A stretch of DNA of 64,000 bases from Icerya purchasi (GCA_039619475.1 CM077115.1:30641083-30705082); one strand, 5' to 3'. Counted from the stretch's first letter, positions 32,768 through 44,719 are shown. The notes: generated by a model from the sequence alone, not told the origin. Numbers and translations are program-made.

Positions 32768-34200
32768 CAAGAAAAAAAAATTTAAAAATTCTGTAAAAAA
32801 TCTATATATAAAAAGACGCTTATCACCTCGACTGCTAAATGCCTGTTGCGTTTCAGATCTAAATTAACACTGGAACGTACAAGCGCGAATATAGAAAACA
32901 AAGTATGGTTTCAGGTTTATCCGTAGAAACTCAAAAAACTATCTCATAAAGCTTCGAGAAAAAAAATCGTACAGCCCGTTCTATAGTAGCTAGAGAGTTT
33001 ATTTTTTCAATCGGACGTATTTTCAAATTTTAAAACTAAACGGTCCAAATTTAAAAATATATAAAAATCGAATTTAAAAAAAAAATGTTTAAAAAATTCT
33101 ACAGCCAGTTCTGTATGAATTATTTATTTAATTTTTAACCCGCGCACCAAGGCTTCTATAATACGGGGAAAATATAAAATTTGAAAAATTTTGATATTTA
33201 GGAACCGAATTTTGAAAAAAATACACCCTTAAAGCGGAAAGTCGTGAAACTAAAAAGTAGTCCACAGCTCTTTCCATAGTGGCTGGGGGGTCGGCAATTT
33301 TTTAAATTAGTGTATTTCAGTCACTAGAATATAAGAAAAATACGAGGCTTCCAAAATTTTTTAATTTAAGGGCCTAAATTTTGAAAAATAATTTAAGCGT
33401 ACAAATTCTGAAATGTTTAGAATGATGGTCAACAGTGACTTAAAAAAACAAATTTCATCATTGCATTTAAAAAAGTAAATAATGCTAATATCTTATTTTA
33501 AAATGAATTCAATTTAACATATTCTCGTCACATATATTACCCTGCTAACGGTTTCAGATATTTTAATCTGAATTTTACTTTTTTGATTGATGTAAACGTG
33601 TACTTCTTTTTTTTTTTTAAAAAAAAAAAATATATATGTGAACGCTGCAGTTATGAAAATTTACTAAATGAAATAATCTAAAGTGCGAAGGAACGGGTCG
33701 CGAAACGCAAATGGGAACAAAGGCAAACTCAACAATTTCACTTAAGACAGAATGAAATTAGATTTTGTATCGAAATAATACAAAATTTCATTTGTAAAAA
33801 CAATTTAAAAAAAATAAATAAAATAAAACATTAGAACTTCGTGTAAAGAAAAGTATTTTGGTTAAATAAATATAGCGCAATAAATAATTGTTTCTTTTTG
33901 TTTTCCATTTGTAAATAAGTGAGGAATGCCCCTAGCAAGAAATAAAAAATAAAAAATGTTGTAAAAAGGCTATATATAAAAAGACGCCTATCACATCGAC
34001 TGCTAAATGTCCGTTACCTTTCAGGCCTAAAATAACAGCAAAACGTGTAAGCGAATATAGAAAACAACAAAATAATATTTAATACTATATTTAAAAAAGA
34101 CATATATACATTTTGTTTTGTTTTCTTTTATTTAATCGTTTAGATTACTCGTAAGTTAAAAAAAAAAACAAACTATAAAATGGTTATATATAAAAAGATA
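32768..34200 (+). repeat. Dispersed direct repeat beginning (T/G)CTATATATAAAAAGACGC
   Basis: About 100-130 bp at 32768-32905 recurs at 33938-34067 with the same order of blocks (CAAGAAA, TATATATAAAAAGACGC, CGACTGCTAAATG, GTAAGCG/ACAAGCGCGAATATAGAAAAC). A shortened third start lies at about 34186. The 1170-bp spacing could mark two insertions of one short element. Between them is AT-rich sequence with no ORF. Confidence 0.55.
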
Positions 34201-34261
34201 AAATCGAAAAAATAGACTGCTGCCCCGGTCCAAATTGTCTACCTACCACATCTGTTGCTAT

Positions 34262-34682
34262 TGTAGGTGTACACTACAAAAAACTATAAATAATTTTTAT
34301 ATAAATAATAATTGTAAATAATAGTTTCATAAATAACAATTTAGTAAATACTTTCGATAAATTATAATTTTAATAATAATTTTGTAAACAATTCCGTCAT
34401 AATTTTAATTTCATTTTTTCATACAATTTTTACACCGCGCTATAAGAATTGTCATTCACTCGCCATATGTACACGTCTATTTTTTACTAGTAAAATTAAG
34501 ATTATTCGGATATCGATGTCGAACCATATGGCTGTCATTTTTATGCGATCAATGTTTATTTATCATTCCGGCGACGTTTATACTTGATGTACACTTTGGC
34601 GAAATATACCGTTCTTTAAATTTGCTGCAATTCATTTCGGCAACGCTGTATTTCTTAGTAGCCTGGTACACACCATGCTACA
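34262..34682 (+). repeat. 5' long terminal repeat
   Basis: 421 bp, TG...CA (TGTAGGTGTACACTAC ... CCATGCTACA). I see no convincing short target duplication against the sequence right of the 3' LTR, because that side continues as element sequence. Confidence 0.85.
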
Positions 34683-34684
34683 AT

Positions 34685-34702
34685 TGGCGACCACGATTAT
34701 TT
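34685..34702 (+). promoter_or_regulatory. Primer-binding site
   Basis: TGGCGACCACGATTATTT lies two bases after the LTR end. The TGG-start matches the CCA end of a tRNA primer. I cannot name the tRNA with certainty. Confidence 0.65.
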
Positions 34703-34766
34703 TGGAACCACCGTGCCGCACTTAATCGATATTGCTTAGCAACAAATCATTGCAGCGCTGGCAACA

Positions 34767-35671
34767 ATGGAAGAAGCAGCAGACTCCTCAACCGCATCCG
34801 GCCTCACAGAAGTAACATCGAGACTTCTGCACCGAGTCAACATTCCAAGATACATCAAAAACGATCCGGATCTGTGGTTTCTAATGGTCGAAGCGGTACT
34901 GAAAAGCTACAATATCACGGACGACGACGAAAAGATGTCTACGATCTATGCGGCCTTACCAGATGAAGTGTTACTGGCGATAGCAGAAGTTATCCGGTCA
35001 TCGGAGAGAAATAAATTCCAGAAAGCCGAGATACCATCCTGTCCACGTTTGGAGTTGCACAAGAGCAACAGATCGATGAATTGTTATCAGCACGCACCTA
35101 CTCTGGTAAACCATCTCAAATACTGGCAGAAATGAAACGATTACTTGGATCTGAGCCACTCAATGCGAAACATGAATTGGTTCTCCGGCGCCTATGGCTA
35201 AGGAATATAGATCAGTCCATCCGAAGCTTAGTCACTGGCATAACGTCTGAGAAAAACCTGGAGGACGCAGCGAAAACAGCAGACCTGCTCTACACTGATC
35301 GACTTGCAATGCGAAATCCACTTGCAAATTCAGCCACCGTGCCTTTCCAGATAGCAGAAATCCAGGAACAGCGTCAATTACGGATGGAGATAAATGAGAT
35401 ACATACGACTATTGCTTCACTCACCAAGACGGTCGAAACGCTAACTATGCAGATGGCGATGGGAGCACCAACTACTCAGTCCACCTGCGCCTGCACGCAG
35501 CTAGCAGATGAAAGAAGACGACCTCGATCGCAATCCCGACCCAGGCTGATGGAGCGTCAAAACTTTTTCAAGGACGGCGTATGTCATTTCCATGCAAAGT
35601 TTGGAAAGGATTCACGAAAATGCCGAAAAGGATGCAGCATGTTCGATCCGAAATTGCAACAGTTAAACTAA
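34767..35671 (+). pseudogene. gypsy-type Gag (one frameshift)
   Basis: The ATG at 34767 opens MEEAADSSTASGL, followed by a capsid-like region (NDPDLWFLMVEAVLKSYNI, YAALPDEVLLAIAEVI). The frame shifts near 35030; the second frame continues IDELLSARTYSGKPSQIL, LRRLWLRNIDQSIRSLV and a C-terminal CHFHAKFGKDSRKCRKGC finger. It ends at 35671 and overlaps the pol frame. Gag builds the capsid and packages element RNA. Its first ten codons or so recur at 39497-39512. Confidence 0.85.
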
Positions 35672-38600
35672 AAAATCGAAACAGGATGGCTGCGACTGTT
35701 TCGATACAATCCAAGTCGCAGCGGATGTTTGTTCGGGAACGAAAATTGCACTGCACATTCCTCATTGACACTGGTTCAGACGTTTCGATTATACCAGAAC
35801 ATATCGGAAAGCAGCTGAAGTACGAACGGTTGGACCCAGGTTTTCGATTAGAAGGCGCCAACAAGAAACCGATCACAACATATGGTTCAGTTGAAACTAA
35901 CCTATCATTGGGCCTGACACGCACGTTCAAATGGACACTGATAATAGCAGATGTACCACACGGGATTCTAGGAGCCGATTTCCTGGCGAAATTTCAGTTG
36001 ATTCCGGATCTAACACGAAAACGCTTGCTAGACAGTCGAAATCTCACATCAGTACCAACCAGTGAAGGAACTACAATAGCTTCCAACATTCATGTGGTAT
36101 CCATCAACAATAGCGTTGCACAGCTGCTGAGCGAATTTCCTGCTATCACTCAAGCCCGACAGGAACTCCCACCGATCAAACACAATGTCGCACTTCACAT
36201 TGAAACTGCTGGACCACCAATCCGCTCAAAACCTCGACGCCTTCGGCCAGACATCTGGAAACGAGCAAAACTAGAAGTGGATACAATGGTAAAAGTTGGT
36301 ATCTTACAGCCATCCAAAGGAGCATGGAGCTCTCCAGCAGTAGTGGTAGCCAAGAAAGATGGTAATATTCGACTCTGCGGCGATTTCTGACAATTAAATG
36401 CAGTTACCAAGCGATACGAATACCCAATGCCACGTCTGGAAGATGCTTTCGCTGGGCTCCACGGTAACAAAATTTTCTCAAATATTGATATTACTCGTGC
36501 GTACTATAACATTCCCGTCAACAAGAATGACCAGGAAAAAACTGCACTAGTCCTCCCGTTTGGACTATACGAACATATATGAATGCCGTTTGGCCTCATG
36601 AACGCCCCAAAGACCTGGCAACGATTTATAGATGAGGTATTGAAGGACCTGCCCAACATTTTTGTGTATTTGGATGACATCCTTATCTTCAGCAAAACAG
36701 AAGAGGAACACATGTCACATTTGCGAGCAGTACTGGAACGTTTAGATGCAGCTGGCCTCCACATCAACATAGCCAAATGCCATTTCTTGAAGGAAGATAT
36801 CAACTTTTTAGGATACAATATCAGCGAATGTGGTTTTCGACCAACAAGGGAACGTCTGGAAGCTATTCGTTTGCTACAACCACCAAAAACCATCGCACAA
36901 CTTCGAACGCAGCTAGGTATCCTAAATTTTTACCGTAATTGTTACCCCGACGCAGCACGAATACTATCACCACTTACCAACCTACTGCGTGGTCATCCTC
37001 GGCGTAACGATAAAACACCAATCACCTGGACAGAGGAATTGTTAGCAGTTCATCAACAGGCAAAGATAGGAATACAGGAAGCAGCGGAATTGGTCTTCCC
37101 AGATTCTAATGCAGAACTCAGATTAACAACTGATGCTTTAGATATGGCAGTTGGAGCCGTCCTAGAACAACGTCGTCAAGCAGAATCCAGTTGGCAGCCG
37201 TTAGCATTCCTGTCAGAACGACTTACACCAGCTCAAGAGAAGTGGTGTGCATACGATAAGGAACTATATGCAATCGCTCGGGCCATCGAAAAGTTCACCT
37301 ATCAATTAGAAGGCAAATATTTTACAATTCGCACAGATCACAAACCACTAACTTCCCTACGACCGCAGACAGGAAAAAAGAGAATGCTGGACCGTCGTAC
37401 CAGATTAATCGAATTCATCCTGCAATATGCACCCAGATTTGAATATATCAAAGGCGAATCCAATGTGGTGGCAGACGCGTTGAGTCGAGTAGAAACAGTT
37501 AATTCAGTTCCGCAATCAACTTCCTTCTCAGAAATTGCAGCAAGTCAGAATGGAGATGTAGAGATCGAGCAGATGCGCCAAAATGGATATGGCAATCACA
37601 CATTTATAACAGTAGAACGAGATGGGAACCACATATTTTGTGATATTTTCCAGGGAATCCAACGACCAGTCATACCAGAACGGCTTCGGCAGAAAATTTT
37701 CAACTCCATCCACAACATAGCACACAGTGGCCAAAACAGCACAGTAAAAGCTATTACTTCACAATACTCGTGGCCGAATGCAACGAAGGACATCCGAATT
37801 TGGGTTAAGGTATGTCAACCGTGTCAACTGTCAAAAGTTAACCGGCATACAAAATCACCACTGGAAAAATTCCCAGAGTCGCAGAAATTCCAACATGTCC
37901 ATATCGATATTGTGGGCCCGCTGCCCGAATCCAGAGGATTCACATACTTATGCACATTCATTGATCGATGGTCACGCTGGCCTGAAGCCATACCCTTGGC
38001 TGATATATCGGCAAATACAATCGCTACCGTTTTTGTTCGAGAATGGGTTTCCTGTTATGGAGTACCACACCGTTTGACTTCAGATCGTGGCAGGCAATTC
38101 ACAAGTATACTTTTTACCGAACTGACAAGGATTCTGGGAGTGAATCACATAAAAACAACAGCATATTATCCGATTGCCAATGGAGCACTTGAACGATGGC
38201 ATCGAACACTGAAAACAGCATTGAAGTGCGTTGCTGGTGATTGGCTAGATTCACTACCACTGGTTTTACTAGGACTTCGTACAGCAATAAAATCAGATGC
38301 CAATGTTTCTTCAGCTCAGTTAGTGTTTGGCACTCAGCTTACAATTCCAGGTGGATTACTTTGGCAGGACGATGAAGAAATTGATATTACCAAGGCCACA
38401 GAATCATATGTCCGCTCATTACAAGCAGCTATGAACACACTCCGGCCGGTACCGTTTACACATAAATGCAAGACTCCAATCTTTGTAGCACCAGAACTGG
38501 CAACCTGCACACATGTTTTAGTACAAGAGGATGCAACTCGCACCCCGCTACAACGGCCGTACACTGGACCATTTAGAGTACTGAAACGTAAAGGAAAAGT

Positions 38601-38727
38601 GCTCACCCTAGATTATGGAACGGACCAACGCACAGTCTCAATGGACCGCGTGATTCCAGCATTATTTCTAGGAAGTGAACGTCTAGATAACAATTCCCCG
38701 ACGACGTCATCCACAGATAGCAACTAA
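35581..38727 (+). pseudogene. gypsy-type Pol: protease, RT, RNase H, integrase (two in-frame TGA)
   Basis: A single frame holds all four enzymes. The protease has FLIDTGSDVSIIPE (about 35758). RT begins with AWSSPAVVVAKKDGNIRLCG and has the catalytic IFVYLDDILIFS (about 36660). RNase H has LTTDALDMAVGAVLEQ and RTDHKPLTSL. Integrase has a His/Cys finger (HNIAHSG ... CQPCQ) and the DDE triad in HVHIDIVGPL, LTSDRGRQFTS and NGALERWHRTL. TGA codons interrupt the RT at 36388-36390 and 36580-36582 without a change of frame. The first fits a CGA-to-TGA transition at the usual DFR position. The last 80 residues carry a typical chromodomain-less tail. Confidence 0.9.
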
Positions 38728-38978
38728 TATAACCAAGGAGTCACTTCCCCAGCCTCAGCCAGAGGAATATTGAGAACGTCACCGACTTTGAACCCAGATT
38801 TATTGATAAACTTCGAAGAACTTCCATTTAGTGGTGATGACCAACCTGTACAGAACCGACAACGGAATAATCACATCCTACGATCCTTCCATGAGAAAGT
38901 TACCACAAGATTTGGCAGGAGTATTAAACCTCCGGTACGTTTTATTTAATAATTAATGTTCCATTTTTTTATTTTTTA

Positions 38979-38990
38979 CAAAGGGAGGGA
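38979..38990 (+). promoter_or_regulatory. Polypurine tract
   Basis: AAAGGGAGGGA immediately before the 3' LTR, the expected plus-strand primer of an LTR element. Confidence 0.8.
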
Positions 38991-38991
38991 T

Positions 38992-39412
38992 TGTAGGTGT
39001 ACACTACAAAGAACTATAAATAATTTTTATATAAATAATAATTGTAAATAATAGTTTCATAAATAACAATTTAGTAAATACTTTCGATAAATTATAATTT
39101 TAATAATAATTTTGTAAACAATTCCGTCATAATTTTAATTTCATTTTTTCATACAATCTTTACACCGCGCTATAAGAATTGTCATTCACTCGCCATATGT
39201 ACACGTCTATTTTTTACTAGTAAAATTAAGATTATTCGGATATCGATGTCGAACCATATGGCTGTCATTTTTATGCGATCAATGTTTATTTATCATTCCG
39301 GCGACGTTTATACTTGATGTACACTTTGGCGAAATATACCGTTCTTTAAATTTGTTGCAATTCATTTCGGCAACGCTGTATTTCTTAGTAGCCTGGTACA
39401 CACCATGCTACA
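38992..39412 (+). repeat. 3' long terminal repeat
   Basis: 421 bp, differing from the 5' LTR at about three positions (AAAGAAC for AAAAAAC, CAATCTTT for CAATTTTT, TTTGTTGC for TTTGCTGC). Confidence 0.85.
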
Positions 39413-39512
39413 ATTGGCGACCACGATTATTTTGGAACCACCGTGCCGCACTTAATCGATATTGCTTAGCAACAAATCATTGCAGCGCTGGCAACAATGG
39501 AAGAAGCAGCAG
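39413..39512 (+). mobile_element. Second leader, primer-binding site and gag start after the 3' LTR
   Basis: The 100 bp after the 3' LTR match the 100 bp after the 5' LTR (34683-34782), including TGGCGACCACG and the gag opening ATGGAAGAAGCAGCAG. Identity stops at 39513. A lone 3' LTR should be followed by target DNA, so this is the front of a second, tandemly joined element, truncated after about five gag codons. Confidence 0.85.
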
Positions 39513-39655
39513 CGTCACAGCGATCATGACCGTTTCGTGTTTTTATGACATTTATCTGCGTGTATCAAAAATACTAACAACCGTAATTTCACAAAATTAC
39601 GTCATATGTGAACACCCGTCCGGAAATTAGCATCGCCCAGTATACATATCACACA

Positions 39656-40825
39656 CAGAGGCGGCGTAAGGCTTGGGTGATGTGGGCAATTAAGGGGCCT
39701 TGCGCCTCAAATGTTTATGCAATAGGTACTTAAAAGTTATGACTGCGACGAAAAAAGTTTACTAATCATAAAACAACAAATATAATTAGCGACTCTCCGA
39801 ACTATCAAACTTTTTTTTTTAGTTTAATTTTAATGAAGTACAGTAGGTAGATGTTGTGACATGGTGAATTTGGGTGTTGCTTTGCCAGTCGTCGATTTAT
39901 ATTTATTTTGGTCCACCAGTAAACTAATCAGCAATAGATTTGTATTTGAAAACAACCAAAATTATTGTATTTCACAAGCAGCACTAAGATCGACACATTC
40001 AGCCATCTAGTGGTATTTTTAACAAATTCTTCTGATGTTAATGACTGCTCACATAATTGCCTATCAATAGTGAGTATATGTATGTTCTGGTGTAGTGGTC
40101 AGGGTAATGTCAGAGAGGGAAGGGGGAAACGTTGATAAGCACCATACCACCAAGCCGTCCTAACTGATGTGCGAGTTGCATATACATTGTCGGTTTTTCC
40201 TGTTTAGATTTTGTGTTCCTTTTATATATATTTTTTTTTACCTTTTTTCTCTTATGTTTTTATATTTTATCTATCTGTTGTTATGCGTTTTGTCGGTTTT
40301 TCCTGTTTAGAGGTAGGTTATCTGTTTTGATTTTGGTTTTTCATGATTTCTGATTCTTATTTTATTGTTATTGTCGATCGCAATTTTCGCTCCGTTCTTT
40401 ACTTTGCTTCTGATGATGGCCAGTGTAAGCTGGTCGAAACGTTAAGCGAATAAATATCTTTTTAAAAACACAGTTGTTTCCGAAAATTATTTATCATGAG
40501 TAATTACTGTGAAAACTTTAAATATTTAATAATTAAAAATTATTTAAGAAATATGTGTCAGGAAAGACCTTCAATTTTGGCAGTTTTATCTATAGCTGAA
40601 TTATATGATACTATTACTAAGGAATGCTGTAAGGTTAAAAATAGGGAATTTCTGTTTCTTTAATTCGTTTTTTTAATTTTTTTATCAAAGAATGTAGTGT
40701 TTGCATTTTTATGAATAAAAATTAGACAGCTGCAATTATTTTATAAAATCCGTCTTCTTACGCCAAAGAAGACCTCGCAAAAATTTCTCTTGCCCACATG
40801 TAATTTAGGTCTCGTCCCGCTACTG
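39656..40825. mobile_element. Non-autonomous hAT-like element with exact 8-bp target duplication
   Basis: ATCACACA occurs immediately left of 39656 (39648-39655) and right of 40825 (40826-40833). The ends are CAGAGGCGGC and, inverted, CAGTAGCGGG, the CAG(A/T)(G/A)G type of hAT termini. Subterminal TGTGGGCAA occurs inverted near both ends. There is no transposase ORF in 1170 bp. The interior includes a repeated TGTCGGTTTTTCCTGTTTAG (about 40189 and 40292) and a hammerhead-like motif. Confidence 0.78.
40410..40443 (+). ncRNA. Hammerhead-ribozyme-like core, probably a Penelope-type remnant
   Basis: CTGATGA (40410-40416), then GGCCAG-TGTAAG-CTGGTC, a six-pair stem II with one G-U, then GAAAC (40436-40440). 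This is the conserved hammerhead order CUGANGA, stem II, GAAA. Stem III (CGTTAAGCG) is weak, and I find no clear NUH cleavage triplet, so it is probably inactive. Such motifs are known in the terminal repeats of Penelope-like elements and in retrozymes. Confidence 0.55.
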
Positions 40826-40833
40826 ATCACACA

Positions 40834-43800
40834 TATCAAATAAATAAAAATTTAGAGATACATATATACCTTCTCTAAATTGTACATTAATTATATTATT
40901 GGCAAACATGTTTCTATATGCTAGCAAAATAGTTATTTTTAATATGAATGATATACATAATAACATAACGATGAAATTAGTTTTATCTACGTCCACAGGG
41001 ATGCCAACCACGAAATTTTCTGCTCGTGGATTTTATTTATTTAGATTTTTATTAAATGATTTATGATAGTGATGATTAGAATAATTTAAATTTGGTTATT
41101 TTACAAACAATAACTTTGACAGCTATCTTTCGGGACCGGTTGACCGCTGAAAAACACAATTATTAATTCCGCAAATAACGATTAAAATGATAAAAATCAA
41201 TATATACAAAGATAACACAAAACGCTACGTATCACTATTGTCAGTGATATCCGCAGGTCGGCCATTCGGTGCTCAGTTCATAAAAATCGGACTCGGTATT
41301 ATTTAGATTGATCAATGTACAATAGTTTCAAATTTGTTTTACTATTCTGGCAAATATCGAACCCTTTTGTTAACGATTAATCGTGAAATCAATTTTAAAC
41401 TTTAATCAACAGCAAAAATTTTAACTGGCGTCACTTCAATGAACACGGGTAACCTTAGCGAAGGTAGAACGCAAAACTCTATGAAAGGTAAAAAGGCAAC
41501 TTCTTCAACGGTAAACACGGAACTGATTTTTGTAAAAAAATCGTTTCTTGTCCATTCTAAATTTCTCCCGCCTTTCCACTTATAACCGCTGAAGGCGACC
41601 GAATCAGGTCGATCTTTATTCCTTGGTCACTGGTGATTGGCCACCCAGCTGACAGTAGTTCCACGCGCGCGCACATTCGCACTCGCACTAATTATTCTAA
41701 ATTATTTTGATGTTTTATTTCTATTTTATATTATTTTTTCTTTTATTTTTCTAAAAATTTTATACATCCCATGTAATGGACACATTACAACGAATATATA
41801 CATGTATATACGAAATAAGGTAATTTTTATATTTTCTGATAAGTTACCTATTAAAAATTCATAAGTAATATAAAAAATGATATAGAAAAATTAGAAAAGC
41901 TTCATATTCTCTTTCCAGCGGTGCTTTAAGTTAATTTCTTCACCATCCCGCCCTCTTCTGATCAATCCAAACAGTGAAATAAGTCGTGAAGCTAAACCGT
42001 GAAATATACAGTGAAATATCACCGTTTAATTTTACCGTGAACCGTGAAATTCACTGAACGTTCACTGCGATGGGCGTGAACGGCATTTCACGGTTTAGCC
42101 TATCACTAGTGTTTAGGCTAGCGTTTTATTCTATTTAAAATCGAAGAATGTGAAAGATGACGCGAAACCATAAACGATCGGACATACAGAGGAAATTGCG
42201 ATATTGCAATTTGAAAGTATAATTACAAAAGCTAAACTGCGTTTACTGGTCATCTTAAGCTATATTTTCATACATACGAACCGAAGATAATAATTCTTGA
42301 CGTTTAATAAGTTAACAAAAAAGATAAAAAAAAATACCAGCCTTCAAAAATACATAATTTTGTATTACCTTAACTTCTTCTAAATGCAAATTATTTAAAA
42401 TCGAATGTTCTTCGTTTATCATATGACGCTGTAATTTAAATTTTTTTACAAATCGGCTACAGCACATAGCGCATTTAAATAAATTTAATAAAATAACTGC
42501 GGTTATTAATAAAGGAAATTATGAAAAAAATAAATTTGTAACAAAACAATTATGTTTATTGACATGTTAGATCACTTTAAATGCCAGAACTTTATCATCA
42601 GTTTTTTTTAACATTTGTAATTAATACTAGATTCAAAAAGTGCAGTTTGTTTCGTGCCCAGAACTACGTTGAAATTTTAGTTGAAAAAAGAAATGTTATT
42701 TAAATTTAATATTATATGTGAGAAAAACATCGATTTCTCTTTTTTAAAATACAAAATGGAAATATTTGTAAATAAACAAGTTTTGTTAAATTTGTTTGTT
42801 CTCGTTTGACTGTAGGATATATAATTTAAGATATTTAATTTCATAAGTATATAGTTGTAAATGAAGTTAAATAAAGTCTTAAAATTTTTAATCGGCCTTA
42901 GGTTCGAACCTGCAATAACTTAACAACTGGTGCCACACGTTGCAAAACGTTTTTGGCATAGTTATTTATATTATACTATTTTTAGTAAATAATTATTCTT
43001 TCAAATTACAGCATCGCAATTTCCCCTGTATATCCAATCGTTTTCAGACAGCCTATTAAACAGATCACTTTTCTCTAAACGTGTAAAATCGTGCAGTAAC
43101 GCTACAACGCGCAAAAACATGCAATATAAAATTAAGTTTATTTACTATCCGAATGACATAGTGTGTAAAGATATTGAACAAAATTTACCCAGAAATGAAG
43201 CAAAAAAAAAAACAAAAACGTGCAGTATCATGGAAATCCTAACTCTAATCATGACAATAAACAACTACTTATATTTCTAATTTATGTTTGCGCATGTTAA
43301 TGATGGGTACCGATGTCTTTTTTTTCAGATACGGATTGGGAACTAAATTGCAGGTTGCGGAATTGCATCCTAGGTATGAATCCATCGGACCCATATGGAT
43401 TCAACATTTATGTGAATAGTACACTCAACCAGGCCCTTTCCCAGAATTTTGTCGCGGGGAGGGCGGGAGGGGGTGGAACTTTTCTTCACATATTTATTTA
43501 AAAAATAACAATACATTTGTCACTAATATTCATACTATTAATAATTTTCATAATTTTAATTTATACATTAATAATTTACATAAATGAATTACCATATAAA
43601 CATTAATAAAAATTACATATGCTAATGATTATACTCGTAATAAAAAATTTTGTGTAAAATATTAATGAAGTACCTAAAAATATGAAACATATGTTTTTCT
43701 TTTAAAGGAAAGAACACTTTAAAAAATCATTAATATTTATTTTAAATTTTTGATTTTTTTCAAATTTTTGGGTATTTATAATAACTATTTCAGTTCTCAT

Positions 43801-43883
43801 AGGGGGATTAACCCCCCACCGCCCCTCGTGGACACAGCCTTGCACTCAACATTGATAACAGTTTGCACTGGTTGTCGATGCAG
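40834..43883. other. AT-rich stretch; one hairpin-forming segment, one CpG-richer patch, no gene
   Basis: No ORF is supported. About 41560-41690 is richer in CG, with GATTGGCC (CCAAT-type) and a GCGCGCGCAC run, and might be a promoter, but I see no exon beside it. The GTGAA-rich hairpin at 41991-42099 is listed separately. Confidence 0.5.
41991..42099. repeat. Inverted repeat with multiple GTGAA/TTCAC motifs
   Basis: GCTAAACCGTGAAAT (41991-42005) and its exact complement ATTTCACGGTTTAGC (42085-42099) flank a loop. Inside, CCGTGAA and TTCAC recur in both directions. It could fold into a compound hairpin. Confidence 0.8.
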
Positions 43884-43891
43884 CATACCAT

Positions 43892-44181
43892 CATGGGCGT
43901 CGCCAACGGGCGGCAGGGAGTGGCAGCTGCCCCCCCTGGAGCCTTGAAACTTTTTAATCAACTGGTATTGATGAGTATTCATAGGTGCGTAATCATGAAC
44001 AATTTGGAAAACTTATGTTTTAATTAAGATTTTATTCTTGTTTAATAAAATATTAAGCCTTTACAACTCATAAATTTTATTTTTCCTATAACTCAAATCC
44101 TCTTTCTATCGTCTTGCCCCCCCCCTGGCGGCTGGCAACTCATCTTGCCCCTCCCTGGCTCATCGGCTGGCGACGCCCTTG
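43892..44181. mobile_element. hAT-like MITE, copy 1 (290 bp)
   Basis: CATGGGCGTCGCC at the left and its near complement GGCGACGCCCTTG at the right form the terminal inverted repeats. The target duplication CATACCAT lies at 43884-43891 and 44182-44189. The interior matches the copy at 51983-52254 nearly throughout. No ORF. Confidence 0.9.
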
Positions 44182-44719
44182 CATACCATTATCAATGTTA
44201 GGTTAGATTGTATCATATCAGTTGTTTAAATATGCCCGGAACTCCATTCAATGTGCATGTAGTAGTAAATTACTTTTACTCTATAATTAATAGTAATCGA
44301 AGTTTTTGACTTTTGGCTGTTTAAATTTTGAGTATAGCTTAAGATTTAGGCTTTTAGCTTATGGAAACTTAAATATGGCTTTCGGATTAAGCTTATAACA
44401 TCTAAAAAATTATTGGTTTTCAGCTTTTAACTTTTCAAGCCCTATTTGCCACTGACAAATAATGATAATAGTGATAATACAACATGAAATTTATTATTTA
44501 AAAATAATTTTCAAAAGTTTTAAATGCAATATTAATTCATTTGTTGTTAAATATTACAATCAACTAATTTAATAACCATGATATAGTTTAATTTATAAGA
44601 AAAATATACTTTTCATTAATATTATTTATTGTGTGAAAAATTATATCTATTAAATTTTAAATTTGATTTTATTTTTGAATGCACGATGATAATACTTTTT
44701 GATTTATCAGATTATTTCA

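Larger units (their letters stand above)
34262..39412 (+). mobile_element. gypsy-type LTR retrotransposon, nearly identical LTRs, defective ORFs
   Basis: LTRs at 34262-34682 and 38992-39412 flank gag and pol (protease, RT, RNase H, integrase, in the gypsy order). A primer-binding site follows the 5' LTR and a polypurine tract (AAAGGGAGGGA) precedes the 3' LTR. No envelope ORF is present. A Gag finger of the C-x-x-x-H...C...C type suggests a CsRn1/Mag-like lineage. Only about three substitutions separate the LTRs, yet gag is frameshifted and the RT has two in-frame TGA codons, so the copy itself cannot be autonomous. Confidence 0.92.

Noticed and set aside
38728..38990. Possible envelope gene between pol and the 3' LTR
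   Set aside because: Only about 260 bp, no long frame, no signal peptide or membrane segment.
42900..42925. tRNA-like T-arm (GGTTCGAACC) that could mark a tRNA gene or tRNA-derived SINE
   Set aside because: No acceptor stem, D-arm or anticodon arm can be folded from the AT-rich sequence upstream, and no A-box is visible.
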